Assembly: GCA_949293185.1 (NCBI GenBank)
Contig: CASFCQ010000011.1
Coordinates: 1 to 39,752, forward strand
Length of the DNA: 39,752 nt
Source of the DNA: an uncultured bacterium
GTDB lineage: Bacteria; Cyanobacteriota; Vampirovibrionia; Gastranaerophilales; Gastranaerophilaceae
Direction: 5' to 3'
Below are positions 15,978 through 22,568 of this stretch, piece by piece (position 1 is the first letter of the stretch; each line of letters begins with the position of its first letter). A program made the position numbers and the translations under genes. The notes under the pieces were generated by a model that saw nothing but the letters and a program-made list of their open reading frames with translations, searched no databases and had not been told where the DNA came from.

Positions 15978-17549
15978 ATGACCACTACCGAAGCCGTAAC
16001 ACAAACAGGCAATCCGCTGCCGAAAATAAAAACGCCTAAAGAAGCACCTCTGTGGCTGGTAGCTTTTACAATCCTGCTGCCGACCTCGTTTGCAATGCTT
16101 GCAACGTCTGCAACAAACGTAGCAATACCTTATATTGCAGGGTATTTTGGCTCTACTGTAGATGAGGCAAACTGGGTTATCACAATTTATATGATAGCAA
16201 ATGCCATCCTTATTCCGCTCACAGGCTGGCTGGAAAATTACATGGGCAGGGTAATGTTCTTAAAAGTATTTATTACAATATTTACCATAGGCTCAATCAT
16301 CTGTGCTTTTGCGCCCAGCTTGAACTTCCTTGTTGTCGGACGTCTTATCCAAGGGATAGGCGGCGGACCTATGATGCCGATTTCGCAGGCAATATTGATT
16401 GCAAGTTTCCCTTATAACAAAAGAGGTCAGGCAATGGCTCTGTTTGCGCTTGCCGTAATGGTATTTTCGATTATGGGTCCGACTTTCGGAGGATTTATTG
16501 TTGACAATTCCGCCTGGCAGTGGATTTATCTTGCAAATATTCCCGTCGGGATATTTTCTGTAGTGCTTGTTCACTGCAATATTTCTGAAATAAAAAACAG
16601 AGTAAAACCGGATAAAGTTGATTATATCGGATTTATTTCACTTGTGTTATGGCTTATGTCAATGCAGATTGTACTGGATAAAGGACAACAGTACAACTGG
16701 TTTGACTGCACATGGATATGCTGGCTTGCAGGTATTTCTTTATTCTCATTTATTTTCTTTATAATCTGGGAGTTGGAATACCACAGCCCGATAGTTAACC
16801 TTCGTATTTTTAAAGATAAAAACTTTTTTATCGGAACTATTCTCGGGTCATCCGTAAACATGATTATTTATGTAACTATTGTTCTTTTACCGAGCTTTTT
16901 GCAGAGTCTTATGGGCTACACTGCTATGCTTAGCGGTATGTCTTTAGCGCCGAGGGTATTTTCCTGTATTATTATGCTGATGATTATAGGTCCGATGGTT
17001 GAGTTTTTGGATAACAGAATTTTGATAGCAACAGGGTTCTTTTTCCTGGGGCTTTCTACAATAATGTATGCTAACTTAAACCTCGGCATATCTTTTGATT
17101 ATGTTATCATACCTAACATTTTAATGGGTATCGGTGTAATACTTGTTTTTATTCCGGTATCGGGTTTGGTATTGGGTACTTTGCCAAAAACAGAACTGTC
17201 TAACGGTGCAGGGCTGCACAGTTTGTGCAAATGTGTAATGACAGCGTTTGTTGTTTCTATGTCATCAACACTTGTTGCCAGATTGTCACAGGTGCATCAG
17301 ACATACCTTATACACAACCTTTCAAACTTCAACCTTGCGTTTCAAACAAGAATGCATTCTATGGCGGGACATTTTATGCAATTTGCCTCAAATTATGCAA
17401 CACACAAAGCCGGCGGGCTATTGTACAAACAAATGCTCGCTCAGGCAAAGCTTATGTCTTATGTAGATGTGTTTGAGATGTTTGCATTGATTGCTTTTAT
17501 ACTAATTCCGTTTGGATTCCTGCTAAAAGTACCCAAAAAGAGTAATTAA
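15978..17549 (+). CDS. emrB: MFS drug-proton antiporter, DHA2/EmrB type
   Basis: The 523-residue inner-membrane protein has the many hydrophobic helices (about 14) of the DHA2 family. Motif C-like sequence (MGPTFGGFIVDNSAWQWIY) is near residue 165 and the GRLIQGIGGGPMMP stretch is near residue 115, both usual in EmrB. With EmrA and the divergent TolC-like channel it would form a tripartite pump for hydrophobic toxicants, driven by protons. It is the last gene of the marR operon with an AAGGAAG ribosome site. The substrate cannot be read from the sequence. Confidence 0.9.
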   Translation: MTTTEAVTQTGNPLPKIKTPKEAPLWLVAFTILLPTSFAMLATSATNVAIPYIAGYFGSTVDEANWVITIYMIANAILIPLTGWLENYMGRVMFLKVFITIFTIGSIICAFAPSLNFLVVGRLIQGIGGGPMMPISQAILIASFPYNKRGQAMALFALAVMVFSIMGPTFGGFIVDNSAWQWIYLANIPVGIFSVVLVHCNISEIKNRVKPDKVDYIGFISLVLWLMSMQIVLDKGQQYNWFDCTWICWLAGISLFSFIFFIIWELEYHSPIVNLRIFKDKNFFIGTILGSSVNMIIYVTIVLLPSFLQSLMGYTAMLSGMSLAPRVFSCIIMLMIIGPMVEFLDNRILIATGFFFLGLSTIMYANLNLGISFDYVIIPNILMGIGVILVFIPVSGLVLGTLPKTELSNGAGLHSLCKCVMTAFVVSMSSTLVARLSQVHQTYLIHNLSNFNLAFQTRMHSMAGHFMQFASNYATHKAGGLLYKQMLAQAKLMSYVDVFEMFALIAFILIPFGFLLKVPKKSN

Positions 17550-17569
17550 GTTTTTATTTATAAAAGAAA

Positions 17570-17590
17570 GCCCTGATAATATATCAGGGC
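17570..17590 (-). terminator. terminator between emrB and rubrerythrin
   Basis: The stem GCCCTGATA (17570-17578) pairs with TATCAGGGC (17582-17590) around a 3-base loop. On the minus strand it is followed by TTTCTTTTAT, which fits termination of the rubrerythrin transcript; it may also stop emrB transcription. Confidence 0.7.
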
Positions 17591-17640
17591 ATAGGTCTTG
17601 TGTTTATTTTTTCTTGAGTTGCGAGTGTTTTAAATACTTT

Positions 17641-18180
17641 TTAATAGTTTTTTGCAGTCATAAAGAAATATGCTCTCGGGTGTTTGCAAACAGGACATAC
17701 TTCAACTGATTTTACCCCTTTATGTCTAAAGCCGCAGTTTGCACATTCCCATTCGACTTCTTCTTCTTTTTCAAAAACTTTTCCGTTTTTAAGGTTTTCA
17801 AGCAGTTTTTTGTATCTGTCTTCATGGTGCTTTTCAATTTCGGCTACCTTATTAAACAGAAATGCTATATCTTTAAAGCCTTCTTCTTCGGCTTCTTTTG
17901 CAAATTGTGCATACATTTGTGTCCATTCGTAGTTTTCGCCGTTAGCTGCATCTTCGAGATTCGTCATAGTATCAGCAATCTGTCCGTTATGAAGAAGTTT
18001 GAACCAGAGTTTTGCATGTTCTTTTTCGTTATCTGCTGTTGCTTCAAAAATCTTTGATATTTGCACGTAACCTTCTTTCTTTGCTTGTGATGCGTAATAA
18101 GTGTACTTGTTACGAGCCTGGGATTCTCCTGCAAACGCTTCCATTAAATTCTTTTCTGTTTTACTGCCCTTTAATTCCAT
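17641..18180 (-). CDS. rbr: rubrerythrin (non-haem iron peroxidase)
   Basis: The 179-residue protein has an N-terminal four-helix ferritin-like di-iron domain (E19 in [10 protein letters not shown]; the EKEHA ligands near 52-56; [10 protein letters not shown] further on) and a C-terminal rubredoxin domain with CANC and CPVC around one iron. It reduces hydrogen peroxide to water in anaerobes, taking electrons from rubredoxin. Length and order are those of classic rubrerythrin. It lies downstream of perR-like and rubredoxin genes on the same strand, so the three form a peroxide-defence operon. An AAGGAG site precedes the ATG. A hairpin in the 97-base gap before it may tune its level relative to rubredoxin. 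Confidence 0.95.
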   Translation of the reverse strand: MELKGSKTEKNLMEAFAGESQARNKYTYYASQAKKEGYVQISKIFEATADNEKEHAKLWFKLLHNGQIADTMTNLEDAANGENYEWTQMYAQFAKEAEEEGFKDIAFLFNKVAEIEKHHEDRYKKLLENLKNGKVFEKEEEVEWECANCGFRHKGVKSVEVCPVCKHPRAYFFMTAKNY

Positions 18181-18204
18181 ATTCGCTCCTTTTCTTAAAT
18201 ATAA

Positions 18205-18237
18205 AGGGACGGCTTTAAGTTTATTTTAGCTGTCCCT
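18205..18237 (-). promoter_or_regulatory. hairpin between rubredoxin and rubrerythrin genes
   Basis: AGGGACGGCT (18205-18214) pairs with AGCTGTCCCT (18228-18237), one wobble, with a 13-base loop. It lies just before the rubrerythrin ribosome site on the minus strand. The T-tract after it is weak, so it may act as a partial terminator, a processing site or a transcript stabiliser. Confidence 0.45.
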
Positions 18238-18276
18238 CTCTCCATTGTTTATTTAGATTATTTATCTGTTGTGATT

Positions 18277-18417
18277 TTATTCTTCCGGTGAAAAATCTTC
18301 TTTACCCACTCCGCACAGCGGACAAACATAATCATCAGGTAAATTTTCGAAAGCTACATTATCGTTTTCTGCCGGATCATATACATATCCGCATACATTA
18401 CATACAAACTTTTTCAT
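18277..18417 (-). CDS. rubredoxin
   Basis: This short gene of 46 codons is easily missed. The product starts [15 protein letters not shown] and ends with [11 protein letters not shown], so it has the two CXXC loops (C6/C9 and C32/C35) that bind one iron, and the usual YVYDP and [11 protein letters not shown] motifs. It carries electrons, most likely to the adjacent rubrerythrin. It starts 10 bases after the stop of the perR-like gene with GGAGAACC as ribosome site and is followed by a 97-base gap before rbr. The size is slightly below the usual 52-54 residues but no key residue is missing. Confidence 0.93.
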   Translation of the reverse strand: MKKFVCNVCGYVYDPAENDNVAFENLPDDYVCPLCGVGKEDFSPEE

Positions 18418-18427
18418 CTGGTTCTCC

Positions 18428-18880
18428 TTATTTACTGAGTTTTTCTAAACATTTGTTGCAGATTCCTCTAATCTGAACATTGACGTCTTTTATTTTACCA
18501 TATTTATTTGCATTTTTGGGTATATTAATTTTTTCGTCAGGTTCTAAAAATATATCGTATACTTCGTTGCATTGTGTGCAAATAAAATGACTGTGAGGAG
18601 TTTTATCAGCGTCGAATCTAGCCTTTGGAAGCTGGTTGTCTACTCTGAAAACCATATCCAATTCTTCAAGAGAAGCGAGGGTTCGATACACGGTATCCAT
18701 AGAAACATTAGGCATTTTATCTTTTACAGCTTCATATACAGTTTCTACATCCGGATGTTTGCAGGATTTTGCAACTTCTTTAAATATTGCTATCCTTTGC
18801 GGTGTTACCCTCATTCCTTTTGTATGACAAGCTTCTTTAAGTTCTTCAACTTTTGCTTTTAAGTATGATTCTTTATTCAT
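18428..18880 (-). CDS. perR: Fur-family peroxide regulator (PerR-like)
   Basis: The 150-residue protein has the Fur layout: winged helix with [18 protein letters not shown] and [17 protein letters not shown], then a dimer/metal domain with HSHFICTQC and GICNKC (the two CXXC pairs that bind structural zinc). PerR and Fur cannot be separated by sequence alone. PerR is chosen because the gene heads an operon with rubredoxin and rubrerythrin, the usual PerR targets in anaerobes, and has a PerR-box-like site next to its own promoter. In PerR, iron-catalysed oxidation of a histidine releases DNA. No iron transport genes are nearby, which argues mildly against Fur. Confidence 0.8.
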   Translation of the reverse strand: MNKESYLKAKVEELKEACHTKGMRVTPQRIAIFKEVAKSCKHPDVETVYEAVKDKMPNVSMDTVYRTLASLEELDMVFRVDNQLPKARFDADKTPHSHFICTQCNEVYDIFLEPDEKINIPKNANKYGKIKDVNVQIRGICNKCLEKLSK

Positions 18881-18893
18881 ACACTTTCCTAAG

Positions 18894-18941
18894 TAATAAC
18901 AATTACTATTTAGATTATAACAAATTTTGATATTTATTCAA
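18894..18941 (-). promoter_or_regulatory. perR promoter with PerR-box-like site
   Basis: On the minus strand TTGAAT (18936-18941), a 16-base spacer and TATAAT (18914-18919) form a promoter. Directly downstream, 18894-18908 reads TAGTAATTGTTATTA on that strand and matches the 7-1-7 PerR-box consensus at 10 of 14 defined positions. Repressor bound there would block initiation, giving autoregulation of perR, rubredoxin and rubrerythrin. Confidence 0.6.
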
Positions 18942-18984
18942 GTCCTATAAAACTAAAATTTAAACAATTGTAATTTATATTTTC

Positions 18985-19019
18985 TTGACAAATTGTTCGG
19001 CATGCCATACAATTTATCT
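18985..19019 (+). promoter_or_regulatory. promoter with operator palindrome between -35 and -10 of the DtxR-family gene
   Basis: TTGACA (18985-18990), a 17-base spacer and TACAAT (19008-19013) are an almost perfect promoter. A 26-base palindrome fills it: arms AAATTGT (18990-18996) and ACAATTT (19009-19015) flank a central GGCATGCC (18999-19006), with only 2 mismatched pairs in 13. Transcription should begin at about 19020, which is the A of the ATG, so the message would be leaderless. Confidence 0.7.
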
Positions 19020-19409
19020 ATGCAAGAATTCAAAGGTAAAAATATTTCATCAAGTCTTGAAGACTATCTTGAAGCTATATATGAAATCTATACCCAGAAA
19101 AACGGTGTCAGAGCTATTGACATATCAAAAAAACTGGGCGTCGGACGTTCTTCTGTGACAGAAGCTCTTAAGACTCTTGCTCAAAAACATCTTGTCAACT
19201 ACAGCCGCTACGGAATTTTGTCTTTAACACCATCCGGTGAGGCTGCTGCAAAAAATGTTATAGAGCGCCACAAAATTTTATATAGCTTTTTTAAAAATAC
19301 TCTGAACCTTGATGAAGAAGAGGCTCAGGGAAACGCCTGCCGTGTTGAGCACGTGCTTTCTGAAAAGGCTTTTCAAGCTCTGATTGATTTTGTAAATAAC
19401 AGCAGTTAA
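19020..19409 (+). CDS. DtxR/MntR-family metal-dependent regulator
   Basis: The 129-residue protein has an N-terminal winged helix (SSSLEDYLEAIYEIY, then ISKKLGVGRSSVTEALKTLAQKHLV) and a short dimer domain but no SH3-like third domain, so it is the MntR size class. D15 and E18 match MntR metal ligands, while ACRVEHVLS matches the DtxR/IdeR site (Cys, Glu, His). The metal (iron or manganese) is therefore open. The ATG at 19020 was chosen over an upstream TTG (18993) and ATG (19002) because both lie inside the promoter and operator. No ribosome site is present, in line with a leaderless message. It likely represses itself; other targets are not visible here. Confidence 0.85.
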   Translation: MQEFKGKNISSSLEDYLEAIYEIYTQKNGVRAIDISKKLGVGRSSVTEALKTLAQKHLVNYSRYGILSLTPSGEAAAKNVIERHKILYSFFKNTLNLDEEEAQGNACRVEHVLSEKAFQALIDFVNNSS

Positions 19410-19421
19410 AATTTTTTGCGC

Positions 19422-19451
19422 ACAATGTTTGTGGTTGCGAACATTGTTTTG
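19422..19451 (+). terminator. hairpin after the DtxR-family gene
   Basis: ACAATGTT (19422-19429) pairs with AACATTGT (19440-19447), 10-base loop, followed by TTTTG. It may be a weak terminator separating the regulator from the membrane protein gene. The arms resemble the half-sites of the upstream operator only loosely. Confidence 0.4.
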
Positions 19452-19479
19452 AAATATAAACATAATTGGGAAAAATAAT

Positions 19480-20445
19480 ATGAAAATTTTACGCATAGCC
19501 GGAAAATATCTGGACCAACCCAAATTGGTATCAGATTTTGCTGATAAAGTACCCTTACTATTAACAACGGGCATGGGTTTGTACGGAGCAAAACAGGTTG
19601 TTGATGCTCCGAGAGGTAAAAAGAAAGATACCGCCATAAGGCTCATGTCCGTCTTATCTTTAACGGGTATCAGCGCTTTGTTGTTGAGAAGAAAGCCCCA
19701 TTTTGACAGAATAAAGCAGGCTGCTTTGATTGATGATTTTATTAAAACAGCTGATAAAAAACTCCTTTCGAAAACCGCCAAAGTGCTTGAAAAAGCAAAA
19801 AACAAAATTTTATCCCCCACAGAAATAAAACTGCTGGATGAAAATTTGTCTAAAACAAAAAACGGCAGAGACTTTTTTAACAAATTTATCCCCGAGCCGG
19901 AAAATATTACATCAAAAGAAATTTTTAAAGAGATTAAATATCTTTCTTTAATGGGATTAATGCCTGTAGCCGGCGGAGTAACTGGAGGAGTAATCGGAGA
20001 TGCCCTGACCGATAAACAATGGAAGAAAAAACTTCCGGACAAAATAAAAGAAGGCGCTTACCAGTTTCTTGCAAACATATTTTTGTGCAATGTAGGAGCA
20101 GGAGCGGCTCTCGGGATTATGGAAAAGTTTAAAATAAAAAACAAATCAGCCCGTGCTGCAGGTATGATATGCGGTATTACAGCAACCGGAATTGTCGGAG
20201 GAAACTGTATAGCAAACTTTATCGGTAAAAAATGTATTGATCCTCTTTTCAAAAATGCGTCTGCTTCGGGCAGAAAGCCCGAAGCTCTGGATGTAGGACT
20301 GCATGTTGATGATATTGCAACAGTTGCTGTGTTATCCGGTTTAAAATGGATTGAACCGGCTTTGCCGATTTTATATTCAATCTCCGGTTTCAGAGCGGGT
20401 ATCGGATATCGCAATGTGCATTTTCAAGAAAGCAAATGTAAATAA
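19480..20445 (+). CDS. membrane protein of unknown function
   Basis: I do not recognise this 321-residue protein. It begins MKILRIAGKYLDQPKLV and has several short Gly/Ala-rich hydrophobic stretches that could be membrane segments: LMSVLSLTGISALLL (about 51-65), LMPVAGGVTGGVIG (about 160-173), LANIFLCNVGAGAALGI and AAGMICGITATGIVGG. A charged, possibly cytoplasmic stretch (about 70-145) separates the first from the rest. The end (GFRAGIGYR) is basic. The pattern resembles uncharacterised Gastranaerophilales membrane proteins, from general impression only. It follows the metal regulator by 70 bases but a hairpin lies between, so co-transcription is uncertain. Confidence 0.65.
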   Translation: MKILRIAGKYLDQPKLVSDFADKVPLLLTTGMGLYGAKQVVDAPRGKKKDTAIRLMSVLSLTGISALLLRRKPHFDRIKQAALIDDFIKTADKKLLSKTAKVLEKAKNKILSPTEIKLLDENLSKTKNGRDFFNKFIPEPENITSKEIFKEIKYLSLMGLMPVAGGVTGGVIGDALTDKQWKKKLPDKIKEGAYQFLANIFLCNVGAGAALGIMEKFKIKNKSARAAGMICGITATGIVGGNCIANFIGKKCIDPLFKNASASGRKPEALDVGLHVDDIATVAVLSGLKWIEPALPILYSISGFRAGIGYRNVHFQESKCK

Positions 20446-20447
20446 TT

Positions 20448-20475
20448 TTGTTATTTTTCTGATTTTTTATATAAT
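20448..20475 (+). promoter_or_regulatory. promoter of the CoA-transferase operon
   Basis: TTGTTA (20448-20453), a 16-base spacer and TATAAT (20470-20475) precede the subunit A gene by 42 bases. The ribosome site in the leader is weak. Confidence 0.55.
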
Positions 20476-20517
20476 AAAGCAGATATTTGTACTAGAATAT
20501 TTGTAAAGTATTGAATT

Positions 20518-21168
20518 ATGAAACAAATTTTATCTGCACAACAGGCAATAAGCTTAATAGAAGAAGGTTCTACCGTTATGATAGGTGGTTTTTTAAGCTG
20601 CGGTGCTCCTGATAAACTGATTGACGAGCTTGCTGACAGTCATATCTCAAAATTAACGGTGATATCCAACGACACATCTTACCCCGATGTGGATAAAGGC
20701 AAACTTATTGTTAACAAGCAGGTAAAAAGGCTGATAACATCGCACATAGGTACAAATCCCGAAACCGGAAGACAGATGAACTCAGGAGAACTTGATGTTG
20801 AGCTTGTGCCAATGGGTACATTGATTGAAAAAATCAGGGCTCACGGTACAGGTCTGGGCGGAGTGCTGACTCCGACAGGGGTTAATACAATCCTTGAAGA
20901 AAGCAAAGAAACCATGGAAATCGGCGGTAAAAAATTTATTTTTGAAGAGCCTATAGGCGCTGACTTTGCTTTGATTTACGGAACAAAGGTTGATAAATTC
21001 GGCAATGTTGCGTATTACGGAACAACAAGAAATCTCAATACCGTTATGGCTACAGCCGCTGATACGGTGATTGTACAGGCAGACGAGCTTGTTGATTGCC
21101 TTGACCCGAATGAAGTTGTTATTCCCGGATTATTTATTGATTATATTGTAGTAAAACAAGACTCTTAA
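20518..21168 (+). CDS. ctfA: CoA-transferase subunit A (acetoacetate/butyrate type)
   Basis: The 216-residue alpha subunit of a family I 3-oxoacid CoA-transferase has the typical start (LIEEGSTVMIGGFLSCGAPDKLIDEL) and the later TGLGGVLTPTG and FEEPIGADFALIYG motifs. With subunit B it moves CoA between short-chain acids, for example acetoacetate or butyrate and acetate, in fermentation. The next gene is the B subunit 17 bases on. Which acids are used cannot be told from the sequence; atoD/atoA or ctfA/ctfB naming depends on that. Length is usual for the family. Confidence 0.85.
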   Translation: MKQILSAQQAISLIEEGSTVMIGGFLSCGAPDKLIDELADSHISKLTVISNDTSYPDVDKGKLIVNKQVKRLITSHIGTNPETGRQMNSGELDVELVPMGTLIEKIRAHGTGLGGVLTPTGVNTILEESKETMEIGGKKFIFEEPIGADFALIYGTKVDKFGNVAYYGTTRNLNTVMATAADTVIVQADELVDCLDPNEVVIPGLFIDYIVVKQDS

Positions 21169-21185
21169 CTGTTGGAGAATCACAT

Positions 21186-21881
21186 ATGGTCTTAACAATG
21201 GAAAAAGAATATAATACAGAACTTACAAAAGAAAAAATAAGAGAAATCATTGCCAAAAGAGCAGCAAAAGAGTTTAAAGAAGGCGATGTTGTAACACTCG
21301 GTATCGGCTTGCCTACTGAGGTTGCAAATTATGTTCCAGAAGATATGCATGTAATTTTCCAATCTGAAAATGGTTTGTTAGGAGTAGGTAAAAAGCAAAA
21401 AGAAGACAATATTGACCCGCGTATTATTAACGCAGGCGGCGGATATGTTGAGGCAAAAAAGGGCGCTTGTTTTTATGATTCTCAAATGGCATTTACCATG
21501 ATGAGAGGCGGACATATAGACGCTACAGTATTAGGAGCGCTTCAGGTTGACGAAGAAGGCAGCCTCGCAAGCTGGATGATTCCCGGCAAGATGGTTCCCG
21601 GCATGGGCGGGTCGATGGATCTTGTTGTCGGTGCTAAAAAGGTTATTGTTGCAATGGAACACCTTTCCAAAGGTCAGGTTAAAATAGTAAAAAAATGTAC
21701 CCTTCCTTTGACTGCATACAAAGAGGTGGACACAATAATTACCGAAAGATGCGTTTTTGATATTTCTAAAGACGGGCTTGTTTTGATAGAAATAAATCCG
21801 ATGTTTAGTATTGACGATATAAAAAATACGGTAGAAGCTGATTTTAAAGTTGCACCGAATCTAAAATATATGGAAATTTAG
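21186..21881 (+). CDS. ctfB: CoA-transferase subunit B with catalytic glutamate
   Basis: The 231-residue beta subunit holds the active glutamate in SENG (E61 in FQSENGLLGVG) that forms the glutamyl-CoA thioester. The GIGLPTEVANYVP motif before it and GGHIDATVLGALQVD are typical. The ATG at 21186 has GGAG 8 bases upstream; a second ATG four codons in would also be possible. The gene overlaps functionally with subunit A just upstream and is followed after only 2 bases by an SGNH hydrolase gene, so all three are co-transcribed. Confidence 0.87.
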   Translation: MVLTMEKEYNTELTKEKIREIIAKRAAKEFKEGDVVTLGIGLPTEVANYVPEDMHVIFQSENGLLGVGKKQKEDNIDPRIINAGGGYVEAKKGACFYDSQMAFTMMRGGHIDATVLGALQVDEEGSLASWMIPGKMVPGMGGSMDLVVGAKKVIVAMEHLSKGQVKIVKKCTLPLTAYKEVDTIITERCVFDISKDGLVLIEINPMFSIDDIKNTVEADFKVAPNLKYMEI

Positions 21882-21883
21882 CT

Positions 21884-22498
21884 GTGAAATATATTCTTTG
21901 TTACGGTGACAGCAACACTTTCGGATTTAATCCCGCTGACGGCTCGCGTTATAAAAAAAATGAACGCTGGAGCGCAATACTTTCCGATATTTTAGGCAGC
22001 GGGTATAAAGTATTGGAAGAAGGCTGCAACAACAGAACCCTGTACTTTAAAAACCCTGCAGGATTTGAACAAAGCGGATGCGGTTATTTTTGTAAATGTT
22101 TGGAAAAATGCAATGAACCTGATTGGGCAATACTTGCTCTGGGCATAAACGATACCCAGTTTTTGTATAAAGCGGATGCATCAACATTTGAACAGGGGAT
22201 GTTGTATTTGGTTGAAAATATTCATAAGAAATTTGCTAATACAAAAATATTAATACTCGGACCATCTGTTATAACCAAAAATATTTTAAATAGTTTTTTT
22301 GCACAGATGTTTGATGAAACATCTATAGAAAAATCAAAAATTATTTGTAATATATACGAAAAGATTGCAAAAGAACACAATTGCCGCTTTCTGGATTTAA
22401 ACAGCATTGTCACAACTTCTGAAATTGACGGTTTGCACTACGATGTTGCTTCTCATAAAAAGATAGCAGAAGCTGTTGCCGGCATTATAAATGGCTAG
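21884..22498 (+). CDS. SGNH/GDSL-type hydrolase
   Basis: The 204-residue enzyme has the SGNH blocks: GDSN with the nucleophile serine (S10), a central Gly/Asn-containing stretch (EEGCNNRT), GIND (block III) and DGLHY with Asp and His of the triad. It has no signal peptide, so it acts inside the cell, as a lipase/esterase or arylesterase-like enzyme. It uses a GTG start 2 bases after the CoA-transferase stop, which suggests coupling. The link may be hydrolysis of an acyl ester or thioester in the same fermentation route, but that is inference. Confidence 0.8.
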   Translation: MKYILCYGDSNTFGFNPADGSRYKKNERWSAILSDILGSGYKVLEEGCNNRTLYFKNPAGFEQSGCGYFCKCLEKCNEPDWAILALGINDTQFLYKADASTFEQGMLYLVENIHKKFANTKILILGPSVITKNILNSFFAQMFDETSIEKSKIICNIYEKIAKEHNCRFLDLNSIVTTSEIDGLHYDVASHKKIAEAVAGIING

Positions 22499-22568
22499 GA
22501 TATGTGTATACAACATTTTTGCCTGATAGATTAATAGTATTAACTTTATAAAAAAATAATATAATCTT

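Noticed and set aside
18993-19019. Upstream TTG or ATG start for the DtxR-family gene
   Set aside because: Both codons lie within the operator and between the -35 and -10 boxes, so they would not be transcribed.
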